8,141 nt of DNA, taken from positions 1-8,141 of the forward strand of contig QMKU01000048.1 of assembly GCA_003646525.1 (NCBI GenBank), given 5' to 3'. The position numbers and the translations under genes were made by a program. Numbering within the stretch: position 1 is the first letter of the stretch; every line of letters starts with the position of its first letter. This DNA comes from Campylobacterota bacterium. Lineage in GTDB: Bacteria > Campylobacterota > Campylobacteria > Campylobacterales > Sulfurovaceae. A model generated the notes under the pieces. It was not told where the DNA came from. It did not search any database and saw nothing but the letters and a program-made list of their open reading frames with translations. This document shows positions 1-5,403 of the stretch, in pieces.

Positions 1-1
1 A

Positions 2-52
2 CTACTCGAAAAACTTACTACCCAAAATCAAAAGATAATAGATAGATTGTAA
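2..52 (+). CDS. C-terminal end of an unidentified upstream gene (partial)
   Basis: An open frame enters from the left edge and reads LLEKLTTQNQKIIDRL before a TAA at 50-52. The stop lies 2 bp before the ATG of the next gene, the tight spacing expected inside an operon. The other two + frames also close (TAG at 43-45, TAA at 36-38), so this frame is preferred for its spacing and its protein-like, amphipathic, Lys/Gln-rich composition. Only 16 residues are visible and no family can be assigned. Its start lies outside the window. Confidence 0.4.
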   Translation, partial: LLEKLTTQNQKIIDRL

Positions 53-54
53 CT

Positions 55-594
55 ATGATCTCCTATGCTATCACAGATCCATCAACCCTCTCCTTTGGGA
101 CATTGGATAGTGACTTGATGCGCATTTCTCAAAAGGCAGATATGATCGTCTATAGGGACAAAGCAAATGATAGTTATGAAATTTTCGCAAAGCAATTTTT
201 GATTCAAGCAAAAAAAACTACTTTTGAAAAAATACTACTTCACGGTAGTGTTGATCTGGCATCGAAACTTGTTGCAGATGGAGTACATCTCAAAAGTAAT
301 CAATTTGATGATATTATATCTGCAAAACAACAAGGTCTCTTTGTTATAATCAGTTGCCATACGGTCGATGAAGCAAAAAAGGCAGAAAGTTTGGGTGCAG
401 ATATGGTCACACTTAGTCCCATATTTGCAACTCCGAACAAAGGTAAACCCCTTGGTTTAGGCGCACTAAAAGAGTTAAAAGGTATAATAACTTTACCAAT
501 TATTGCCCTTGGAGGCATACTGACACAAGAGCAGATAGATGCTTGCCAAGAAGCAGGTGCATCAGGTTTTGCTTCGATCAGATTTTTTAGCTAA
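55..594 (+). CDS. Short ThiE/TenI-like (thiamine phosphate synthase superfamily) protein
   Basis: This 179-residue protein has the TIM-barrel signatures of the thiamine-phosphate synthase/TenI superfamily: YRDK at 33-36 (compare QLRxK of ThiE), ADGVHL at 74-79, SCHT at 100-103, [17 protein letters not shown] at about 114-130, PIIALGGI in the late barrel, and a GFASIRFF end. ThiE joins hydroxymethylpyrimidine-diphosphate to thiazole phosphate; TenI relatives include a thiazole tautomerase. Here the ThiE segment usually reading IINDRVDLA is LLHGSVDLA, so the Asn-Asp pair that helps bind Mg-diphosphate is missing, and the Gln of QLRxK is Val. The protein is also shorter than ThiE (about 210 residues). 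It may therefore be a TenI-type enzyme or a diverged paralogue; synthase activity is doubtful. No clear ribosome site precedes the ATG, but the upstream stop is 2 bp away, suggesting coupled translation. gatB follows after 10 bp. Confidence 0.8.
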   Translation: MISYAITDPSTLSFGTLDSDLMRISQKADMIVYRDKANDSYEIFAKQFLIQAKKTTFEKILLHGSVDLASKLVADGVHLKSNQFDDIISAKQQGLFVIISCHTVDEAKKAESLGADMVTLSPIFATPNKGKPLGLGALKELKGIITLPIIALGGILTQEQIDACQEAGASGFASIRFFS

Positions 595-597
595 AGG
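593..597 (+). promoter_or_regulatory. Ribosome binding site fixing the gatB start
   Basis: AAAGG overlaps the stop of the preceding gene and lies 7 nt before the ATG at 605. It supports 605 over the in-frame upstream ATG at 539, which would add 22 residues with no family resemblance and overlap the previous gene by 56 bp. Confidence 0.7.
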
Positions 598-604
598 TTA
601 TTTG

Positions 605-2038
605 ATGTTTGAAACGGTTATCGGTTTGGAAGTTCATGTGCAACTCAACACAAAGACAAAAATATTTTGCTCTTGCCCCACTAGTTTTGCCGCACAGCAA
701 AATAGCAATACTTGTCCCACTTGTCTAGCCCTACCAGGTGCTTTGCCTGTACTCAATTTGGAAGCAGTCAAGAAGGCGATGTCTTTTGGGTATGCTGTCG
801 GTGCAGTTGTGAATAAGCGGTCTATTTTCAATCGGAAAAGTTATTTTTATCCTGACAGTCCCATGGCATACCAGATTACTCAGTTTGATATTCCTATCGT
901 AGGAGAGGGTGAGTTGCATATCGATTTTGAAGATAATAGCAGTAAAACGATTGGGATTACCCGTGCTCACCTCGAAGCAGATGCAGGGAAAAATATGCAT
1001 GAGGGAAGCATATCAAAAGTAGATCTAAATCGTGCAGGAACTCCACTATTGGAGATCGTCTCTGATCCAGATATGCGTAGTTCAGAAGAGGCGGTTCTCT
1101 ATCTGAAAAAGCTACATTCAATCGTCCGTTATCTTGATATCTCTGATGCCAATATGCAAGAGGGATCATTTCGCTGCGATGTGAATGTCTCTATTCGCCC
1201 CAAAGGACAGGAAGAGTTCGGAACGCGTGTAGAGATCAAAAATATTAACTCATTTCGTTTTGTCAAAGCTTCCATCGAGCATGAAGTCCAGCGACAAATT
1301 GAAGCATACGAAGATGGTATCTATGTGCAAGAAGTCCACCAAGAGACTCGTCTCTGGGATGTAGCCAAAGGTGTGACCAAGTCGATGCGAGGCAAAGAGG
1401 ATAGTGCGGATTATCGTTATTTTCCAGATCCTGACCTGCGACCTACTATCGTCACGGATGCGATGATGGAAGAGGCGAAGATCATACCAGAGCTTCCAGA
1501 CGAGAAGGTCAAACGATATGTTGAAGTGTTGGGCATCAAGCGTGTTGACGCATTGGTGATCTGTGCGGATAAAGATATGGCACATTACTTTGAAACGATG
1601 CTGGAGAGTGGTGCCAAAGCCAAAAGTTCTGTCACATGGCTCACCTCGGAACTGTTGGGTAGATTGAATAAGTTGAGTCTAACGATTCAGAATTCACCTG
1701 TGGATGCCAAAACACTTGGAAACTTGATTTCAAAAATTGAAGATGATACTATATCGGGTAAAGGTGCCAAGGAGGTACTTGACTTTATAATGGAAAACGA
1801 AGATCATAATATCGATGCTATCATTGAGACGCTAGGTTTGGTACAGGTGAGTGATGATGGTGCCATCTTGGTGATCATCGATGAGATCCTTGCAAATCAT
1901 CAAGATAAGGTTGCACAATATAAAGGTGGGAAAGAGAAACTCTTTGGCTTCTTCGTAGGGCAGACAATGAAGGCAAGTAGGGGAACTGCGAATCCTGGAA
2001 AAGTTAATGAACTTCTGAAGCAGAGATTGGGAGCTTAG
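605..2038 (+). CDS. gatB: Aspartyl/glutamyl-tRNA amidotransferase subunit B
   Basis: GatB is the tRNA-binding kinase subunit of GatCAB. The complex converts Glu-tRNA(Gln) and Asp-tRNA(Asn) to the amide forms in bacteria lacking glutaminyl- or asparaginyl-tRNA synthetase, using ammonia released by GatA. The 477-residue product has the normal family length. It begins with [18 protein letters not shown] (residues 7-24) and has a CxC...CxxC set (22, 24, 37, 40) of the zinc-knuckle kind found in many GatBs. The cradle motif [15 protein letters not shown] is at 79-93, the signature [12 protein letters not shown] at 140-151, [11 protein letters not shown] at 210-220 and [10 protein letters not shown] at 269-278. 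His11, Glu124 and Glu150 match the family's metal-binding positions. The end ([15 protein letters not shown]) is the YqeY-like tail. gatA and gatC are not in the window. The channel gene follows after 31 bp with its own AAGGAG (2057-2062), so co-transcription is likely. Confidence 0.97.
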   Translation: MFETVIGLEVHVQLNTKTKIFCSCPTSFAAQQNSNTCPTCLALPGALPVLNLEAVKKAMSFGYAVGAVVNKRSIFNRKSYFYPDSPMAYQITQFDIPIVGEGELHIDFEDNSSKTIGITRAHLEADAGKNMHEGSISKVDLNRAGTPLLEIVSDPDMRSSEEAVLYLKKLHSIVRYLDISDANMQEGSFRCDVNVSIRPKGQEEFGTRVEIKNINSFRFVKASIEHEVQRQIEAYEDGIYVQEVHQETRLWDVAKGVTKSMRGKEDSADYRYFPDPDLRPTIVTDAMMEEAKIIPELPDEKVKRYVEVLGIKRVDALVICADKDMAHYFETMLESGAKAKSSVTWLTSELLGRLNKLSLTIQNSPVDAKTLGNLISKIEDDTISGKGAKEVLDFIMENEDHNIDAIIETLGLVQVSDDGAILVIIDEILANHQDKVAQYKGGKEKLFGFFVGQTMKASRGTANPGKVNELLKQRLGA

Positions 2039-2069
2039 ATAATCAACCACATATATAAGGAGAACAAAG

Positions 2070-3770
2070 ATGGATAATCTTATCATTAAACTCTCTCAAA
2101 AGTTCTCTGATGCTTTAAGATATCAGAAGGTTAAATTTTTTTTTAGATCACTTCTGACCGATAAAAACTTTTTATATAAGAAATATTTTGATTTTTTTAT
2201 GATCTTCTTGATTTTTCTGTCAACTTTTATACTTATTTTGGATGAAACAACAGATGATCCAGGATTACTTACACATTTTGATCTCTATGTTATTACCTCA
2301 ATCTTTGCGCTTGAGTATCTTCTTCGTTTATGGATAAGCCAAGATCTATATAAGGATATCATCTTCGCACAACAGCATCAAAAGCTCAATACTTTCAGGG
2401 ACTATTTTGATGTTATTGTACTCCCGAAGTTGCAGTATATAGTCTCTTTTCCTGCATTGATAGACTTCATAGTGATATTTCCGAAATTTAGGATACTCAG
2501 ACTATTGAAACTTTATCACTATGTGCCTGGTATCTCAAGTCTCTTTATTACTCTATCCAAAAAGAGATTTGAATTTATCTTTTTAGGCTATCTGCTTCTC
2601 TTTATCCCTTTTTTGGTTGGCTCTCTCTTTTATCTGCTGGAAAATGAGACGAACAAGAATATCTCCTCATATCTGGATGCGATTTATTGGGCTATGATTA
2701 CGATCACGACGGTAGGGTATGGTGATATTACACCTGTCACTGATATTGGGAAAATTGTTTCGATGTTCAGTATTGTCTTTGGGGTCGCAATGATATCATT
2801 TACTACTTCTATCATGGTCTCTGCATTTTCTGAGAGATTTAATGAGTTGCGTAATATAGGCAGTATCAAACAGGTTCATAGGATGAAAAATGTCATACTT
2901 ATCAATGGCTATGGTCATTTGGCAAAGACTATCTCAGAAAAGCTTAAAAAAAGTAACAAATATTCGTCAGCAATTATTGAAAATGATGATCATAAGGTAG
3001 CTATGGCACTGGACGATGGTCTCTATGTAATAAAGGCAAATGGCTCAAATGCCAAGCTAATAGAAGAGCTGATCAAAAAAGATAATGTCATATCAATGCT
3101 GACATTGAGAAGCAATGATATTGATAATATCTATTTTATTTTAAGTGTAAAAAGTATCCATCAGGAGTTTATGAAGTCATGTAAAGTTTTTACTAGAGTG
3201 AATCAATCTTATCTTTTGCCACAATATGAGTTCTGTGGTGTTGATGATATGATTGAACCTTATTCGCAAGTCAATACAAGGGCACTCCGATATCTTAAAC
3301 ATAAACGAAGTGATATTAACCAAAAGGCAATGCTTTTTGGTTATACTCATAAAAGCAGAGAGTTGTGCAGAGTACTCAAAAATGAAAATATATCCATACT
3401 TATTTATGAAAACATAGAAGCCAATCAGCAGCAGGCGATAGAGGATGGATTTGATCAAGTCTTTTTTGTAGATTTTGAGCGTGCTGAGTATTTGGAGGAT
3501 ATCCCTTTTGCCTCTTATCAGATGATCATTTGTGCTATGACTAATGATGCGTTCAATGTTTATCATGCTATTTCACTCAGGTCAAATGGCTACAAAGGAG
3601 AGATTATGTCACTCTCGGACAGCAAAGAGGATAATCGAAAGCTAAAACTTGCTGGTGTTAATAAGATATTTGATATGTATGAAGAGAGTGCAGTACGATT
3701 TATAGAGATGATTGATGATAGCATGACTGCTGAAAATAAGATTGATGAGAGTAGGAAGGTGAAGTTATGA
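2070..3770 (+). CDS. Potassium channel-like protein, six-helix type with tandem RCK (TrkA-N-like) domains
   Basis: This 566-residue inner-membrane protein has the plan of voltage-gated-superfamily K+ channels. After a cytoplasmic N-terminus, hydrophobic segments lie near 40-58 (S1), 72-89 (S2), about 121-138 (S3), 139-152 (S4-like), 167-190 (S5) and 226-252 (S6). The selectivity filter TVGYGD is at 214-219, after a pore helix at 201-213. S4 carries only R141, R144 and K147, so voltage sensitivity may be weak. The cytoplasmic half has a first RCK domain from about 273 with the Rossmann loop GYGHLA (280-285) and acidic END at 304-306, so nucleotide binding is plausible. A second RCK-like unit from about 419 has the degenerate loop GYTHKS, so it may serve mainly in gating-ring assembly. 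AAGGAG lies 7 nt before the ATG. The role is inferred as K+ flux and membrane-potential control; the exact ligand is unknown. The gene sits between gatB and gpsA with no obvious promoter of its own. Confidence 0.9.
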   Translation: MDNLIIKLSQKFSDALRYQKVKFFFRSLLTDKNFLYKKYFDFFMIFLIFLSTFILILDETTDDPGLLTHFDLYVITSIFALEYLLRLWISQDLYKDIIFAQQHQKLNTFRDYFDVIVLPKLQYIVSFPALIDFIVIFPKFRILRLLKLYHYVPGISSLFITLSKKRFEFIFLGYLLLFIPFLVGSLFYLLENETNKNISSYLDAIYWAMITITTVGYGDITPVTDIGKIVSMFSIVFGVAMISFTTSIMVSAFSERFNELRNIGSIKQVHRMKNVILINGYGHLAKTISEKLKKSNKYSSAIIENDDHKVAMALDDGLYVIKANGSNAKLIEELIKKDNVISMLTLRSNDIDNIYFILSVKSIHQEFMKSCKVFTRVNQSYLLPQYEFCGVDDMIEPYSQVNTRALRYLKHKRSDINQKAMLFGYTHKSRELCRVLKNENISILIYENIEANQQQAIEDGFDQVFFVDFERAEYLEDIPFASYQMIICAMTNDAFNVYHAISLRSNGYKGEIMSLSDSKEDNRKLKLAGVNKIFDMYEESAVRFIEMIDDSMTAENKIDESRKVKL

Positions 3771-3820
3771 CAAGAATTGCAAGTGTTAAAATAGAGTACA
3801 AGCGAGGCACTAAATGTTGA
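3767..3820 (+). CDS. 17-codon micro-ORF linking the channel gene to gpsA
   Basis: The ATG overlaps the channel stop (ATGA, 3767-3770) and the TGA overlaps the gpsA ATG (ATGTTGA, 3814-3820). A purine-rich stretch AGGAAGGTGA (3753-3762) sits at a usable distance upstream. The predicted peptide is MTRIASVKIEYKRGTKC, basic with no hydrophobic segment. The simplest reading is a translational relay that delivers ribosomes from the channel gene to gpsA. It could equally be a chance frame, or the worn remnant of a gene once lying between them. No homologue is recognised. Confidence 0.3.
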   Translation: MTRIASVKIEYKRGTKC

Positions 3821-4710
3821 GTAGTAGGATGGCAGTCATAGGAGCAGGGAAATGGGGACAAGCACTTTATCATGCGTATAGTGAGAACAATGATATAGTG
3901 ATATATTCACGCACTCCTAGAGAAATAGAAAATTTTGTCTCTTTGGATGAGGCACTAAATAGCGAACATCTCATTATGGCACTACCTGCACAGTGTGTGA
4001 GGGGTTGGTTGGCTGAAAAATTTGAAGATAGAGGGCAGAAGGTAGTTGTGGCTGCCAAAGGCATCGAAACCCAGACAGGCGCATTTCTCAATGATATGTA
4101 CGGGGAGTATTTGCCAGAAGAGAGACTCGCATATATTTCTGGTCCCTCTTTCGCCGCTGAAGTGCAACAGTCGCTGCCTACTGCATTGATGATCAGTTCG
4201 ACCAATAGTGCATTGGCTCAAGAGTTTGCTGATGCACTTCCAGACTACATCAAGGGCTATGTTGACGATGATGTAGTGGGAGCAGAAGTCTCTGGAGCTT
4301 ACAAGAATGTGATTGCTATTGCAGGAGGTGTCTCTGATGGTTTAAATCTAGGGAACAATGCCAGAGCAGCACTGATATCTAGAGGCTTGATAGAGATGGC
4401 TCGATTTGGTGGATATTTTGGTGCAAGAGCAGAGACTTTTCTCTCGCTAGGAGGCGCAGGAGATCTATTTTTGACAGCTAGTTCAACACTCTCAAGAAAT
4501 TATAGAGTGGGCTTAGGATTGGCAGCAGGGAAAAATATGGAAACGATCCTCGAAGAGCTTGGAGAAGTTGCTGAGGGAGTTCCCACTTCATTGGCTCTGC
4601 ATCGTATCGCAAACAAAGAAGATCTTTATCTGCCTATCGCAGAGGAGGTTTACAAGATGATCGAGAATGGTAAAGATCCTCAGGAGAGTGTTCGTGATCT
4701 TTTGAAGTGA
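3814..4710 (+). CDS. gpsA: NAD(P)H-dependent glycerol-3-phosphate dehydrogenase
   Basis: GpsA reduces dihydroxyacetone phosphate to sn-glycerol 3-phosphate in the cytoplasm, supplying the backbone of membrane phospholipids. The 298-residue product begins with the dinucleotide-binding loop VIGAGKWGQAL (G10, G12, G15). It also has AAKGIE at 80-85, SGPSFAAEV at 109-117, and GAYKNVIAIAGG with the presumed catalytic Lys164. NNARAALISRG (181-191), LGGAGDLFLT (212-221), SRN (227-229) and EVAEGVPTS are further family blocks. Length is at the short end of the family. The ATG at 3814 is chosen because GAGG (3804-3807) lies 6 nt upstream; ATG 3829 is an alternative that also keeps the NAD loop. The start overlaps the micro-ORF stop, suggesting coupled translation with the upstream operon. 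A weak terminator follows 5 bp after the stop. Confidence 0.96.
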   Translation: MLSSRMAVIGAGKWGQALYHAYSENNDIVIYSRTPREIENFVSLDEALNSEHLIMALPAQCVRGWLAEKFEDRGQKVVVAAKGIETQTGAFLNDMYGEYLPEERLAYISGPSFAAEVQQSLPTALMISSTNSALAQEFADALPDYIKGYVDDDVVGAEVSGAYKNVIAIAGGVSDGLNLGNNARAALISRGLIEMARFGGYFGARAETFLSLGGAGDLFLTASSTLSRNYRVGLGLAAGKNMETILEELGEVAEGVPTSLALHRIANKEDLYLPIAEEVYKMIENGKDPQESVRDLLK

Positions 4711-4715
4711 GCAGT

Positions 4716-4736
4716 GGGTAGATACCCCTTTGTTTT
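4716..4736 (+). terminator. Weak candidate terminator after gpsA
   Basis: GGGTA (4716-4720) and TACCC (4723-4727) can form a 4-5 bp stem with a very short loop, followed by a T-rich run CTTTGTTTT. It begins 5 bp after the gpsA stop, the expected place. The stem is short, so termination may be partial, or may rely on the larger palindrome immediately downstream. Confidence 0.35.
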
Positions 4737-4830
4737 AAGTTAAGAAAAAATAGTTAACTATCGGAACTGTGGCTTTAGTCTCAGCCATTAGGTGGAGCCA
4801 AAGCATCACTTCCGATAATCCTTAACTTAA
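4735..4830. repeat. 96-bp nested inverted-repeat element (possible MITE/REP-like or structured RNA)
   Basis: Perfect 10-bp arms TTAAGTTAAG (4735-4744) and CTTAACTTAA (4821-4830) enclose a second perfect pair, TATCGGAA (4759-4766) and TTCCGATA (4810-4817). Inside these, GCTTT (4772-4776) pairs with AAAGC (4800-4804), with a 5-nt mismatched bubble between the two inner stems. In the apex TGGCT (4770-4774) can pair with AGCCA at either 4783-4787 or 4796-4800, giving alternative folds. On the - strand the inner hairpin is followed by the 10-bp palindrome TAGTTAACTA and then six T. No ORF of note lies within. Function is unknown. Confidence 0.7.
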
Positions 4831-4918
4831 CGCCATTGAGCCTGTCTCCATTTACTCTTTACTGGAATTATAAATCGGGTAGATTTGTTTTTGGGAGATT
4901 CCTAAGATATAGAATTTC
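4831..4918. other. Non-coding remainder of the gpsA-antitoxin intergenic region
   Basis: No plausible gene is seen. It holds two modest inverted repeats: GGAAT (4864-4868) with ATTCC (4898-4902), and inside them AAATC (4872-4876) with GATTT (4882-4886), followed by GTTTTT. The inner one could be a weak + strand terminator insulating the antitoxin promoter, but its stem is A/T-rich and only 5 bp. Confidence 0.3.
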
Positions 4919-4947
4919 TTGACAAACATCAAAAAATGATGTACTAT
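4919..4947 (+). promoter_or_regulatory. Sigma70-type promoter of the antitoxin-toxin operon
   Basis: TTGACA (4919-4924), a full match to the -35 consensus, is separated by exactly 17 nt from TACTAT (4942-4947), a good -10 box. It lies about 29 bp upstream of the antitoxin ATG, leaving room for a short leader with a strong ribosome site. It is the best promoter seen in the window. Confidence 0.8.
4926..4942. promoter_or_regulatory. Palindromic operator candidate within the promoter spacer
   Basis: ACATCA (4926-4931) and TGATGT (4937-4942) form a perfect 6-bp inverted repeat around AAAAA, lying between the -35 and -10 boxes. Ribbon-helix-helix antitoxins commonly repress their own operon by binding palindromes over the promoter, and the next gene encodes such a protein. 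The binding role is inferred from position. Confidence 0.5.
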
Positions 4948-4962
4948 ATAGACATATTAAAT

Positions 4963-4968
4963 AAGGAG
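4963..4968 (+). promoter_or_regulatory. Ribosome binding site fixing the antitoxin start
   Basis: AAGGAG ends 1 nt before the in-frame ATG at 4970 but 7 nt before the ATG at 4976. The spacing makes 4976 the likely start, removing two residues from the longest frame. Confidence 0.75.
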
Positions 4969-4975
4969 TATGGTG

Positions 4976-5230
4976 ATGACTACTACTACTCAAACAGAAT
5001 ATGACCGTATTACATTTTCTCTACCAAATAGTATGAATATGGCTTTAAATAAGTTAAAAAGTGAAGTAAATCGTTCAAAGTCAGAGATTATAAAGTTGGC
5101 AATTGAGAGCTACTTGGCTCAGCAGAAAAAAATAAAACTACAAAAAGCTGTGGAGATGATGGCTAGTGAGTATGAAAATAATGATGATCTAACAGAGTTT
5201 ACATCTTTGGATGGTGAGGATTTTCTATGA
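4976..5230 (+). CDS. Ribbon-helix-helix (CopG/MetJ-type) antitoxin and autorepressor
   Basis: This is a small 84-residue DNA-binding protein. The segment YDRITFSLPNSM (9-20) fits the RHH beta strand. Helix A follows (about 18-31), then the turn NRSKSE and helix B IIKLAIESYL (to about 46). The C-terminal half is a charged helix ending in an acidic tail (EYENNDD...LDGEDFL), as in antitoxins that fold onto their toxin. RHH proteins bind DNA as dimers through the strand. The partner toxin gene overlaps its stop codon by ATGA, and the fragment is MazF/PemK-like, so the pair would be a type II toxin-antitoxin operon with translational coupling. Its own promoter carries a palindrome suited to autoregulation. 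With the toxin truncated, this may be an orphan antitoxin that still represses its promoter or neutralises related toxins elsewhere. Confidence 0.85.
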   Translation: MTTTTQTEYDRITFSLPNSMNMALNKLKSEVNRSKSEIIKLAIESYLAQQKKIKLQKAVEMMASEYENNDDLTEFTSLDGEDFL

Positions 5231-5358
5231 AACAGGGAGAAATTTGGCAGATAAATCTTGATCCCACTATTGGCTCTGAGATGAAAAAGATAAGACCTTG
5301 TATTATTTTAAACAATGATATGGTTGGCAAACTGGCTCTTAAAGTAATTCAATACTGA
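5227..5358 (+). pseudogene. Truncated MazF/PemK-type toxin
   Basis: The frame starts at an ATG overlapping the antitoxin stop. It reads KQGEIWQINLDPTIGSEMKK, then IRPCIILNND and GKLALKV, the N-terminal part of MazF/PemK endoribonucleases. These proteins cut mRNA at short sequences and usually have about 105-115 residues. Here a TGA ends the protein after 43 residues, soon after the LPLK-like strand, so most of the barrel and the C-terminal helix are absent. Only 45 bp separate this stop from the 3' end of the opposing helicase gene, so the missing part is not in the window. In another frame, 5358-5378 reads IKVSDRF, weakly like the QIRSIS..RF block near the MazF C-terminus, which would fit an internal deletion. 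RNase activity is not expected. Confidence 0.8.
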
Positions 5359-5403
5359 TCAAGGTATCTGATAGATTTTGATACATTCTTAATATCTTCC
5401 TTC

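Noticed and set aside
539..604. Longer gatB start at ATG 539.
   Set aside because: It would overlap the preceding gene by 56 bp and add 22 residues without family resemblance, whereas ATG 605 has AAAGG at 7 nt and gives the standard N-terminus.
4735..4831. Possible integron attC site (GTTAAG...CTTAAC palindrome near a toxin-antitoxin pair).
   Set aside because: The GTT and AAC core boxes are inside-out relative to attC (RYYYAAC on the left, GTTRRRY on the right), neither left box fits the consensus, and no integrase or cassette array is present.
5364..5384. GTATC...GATAC inverted repeat between the convergent toxin fragment and helicase as a bidirectional terminator.
   Set aside because: The stem is only 5 bp of mostly A/T pairs with an 11-nt loop, and no T tract follows on either strand.
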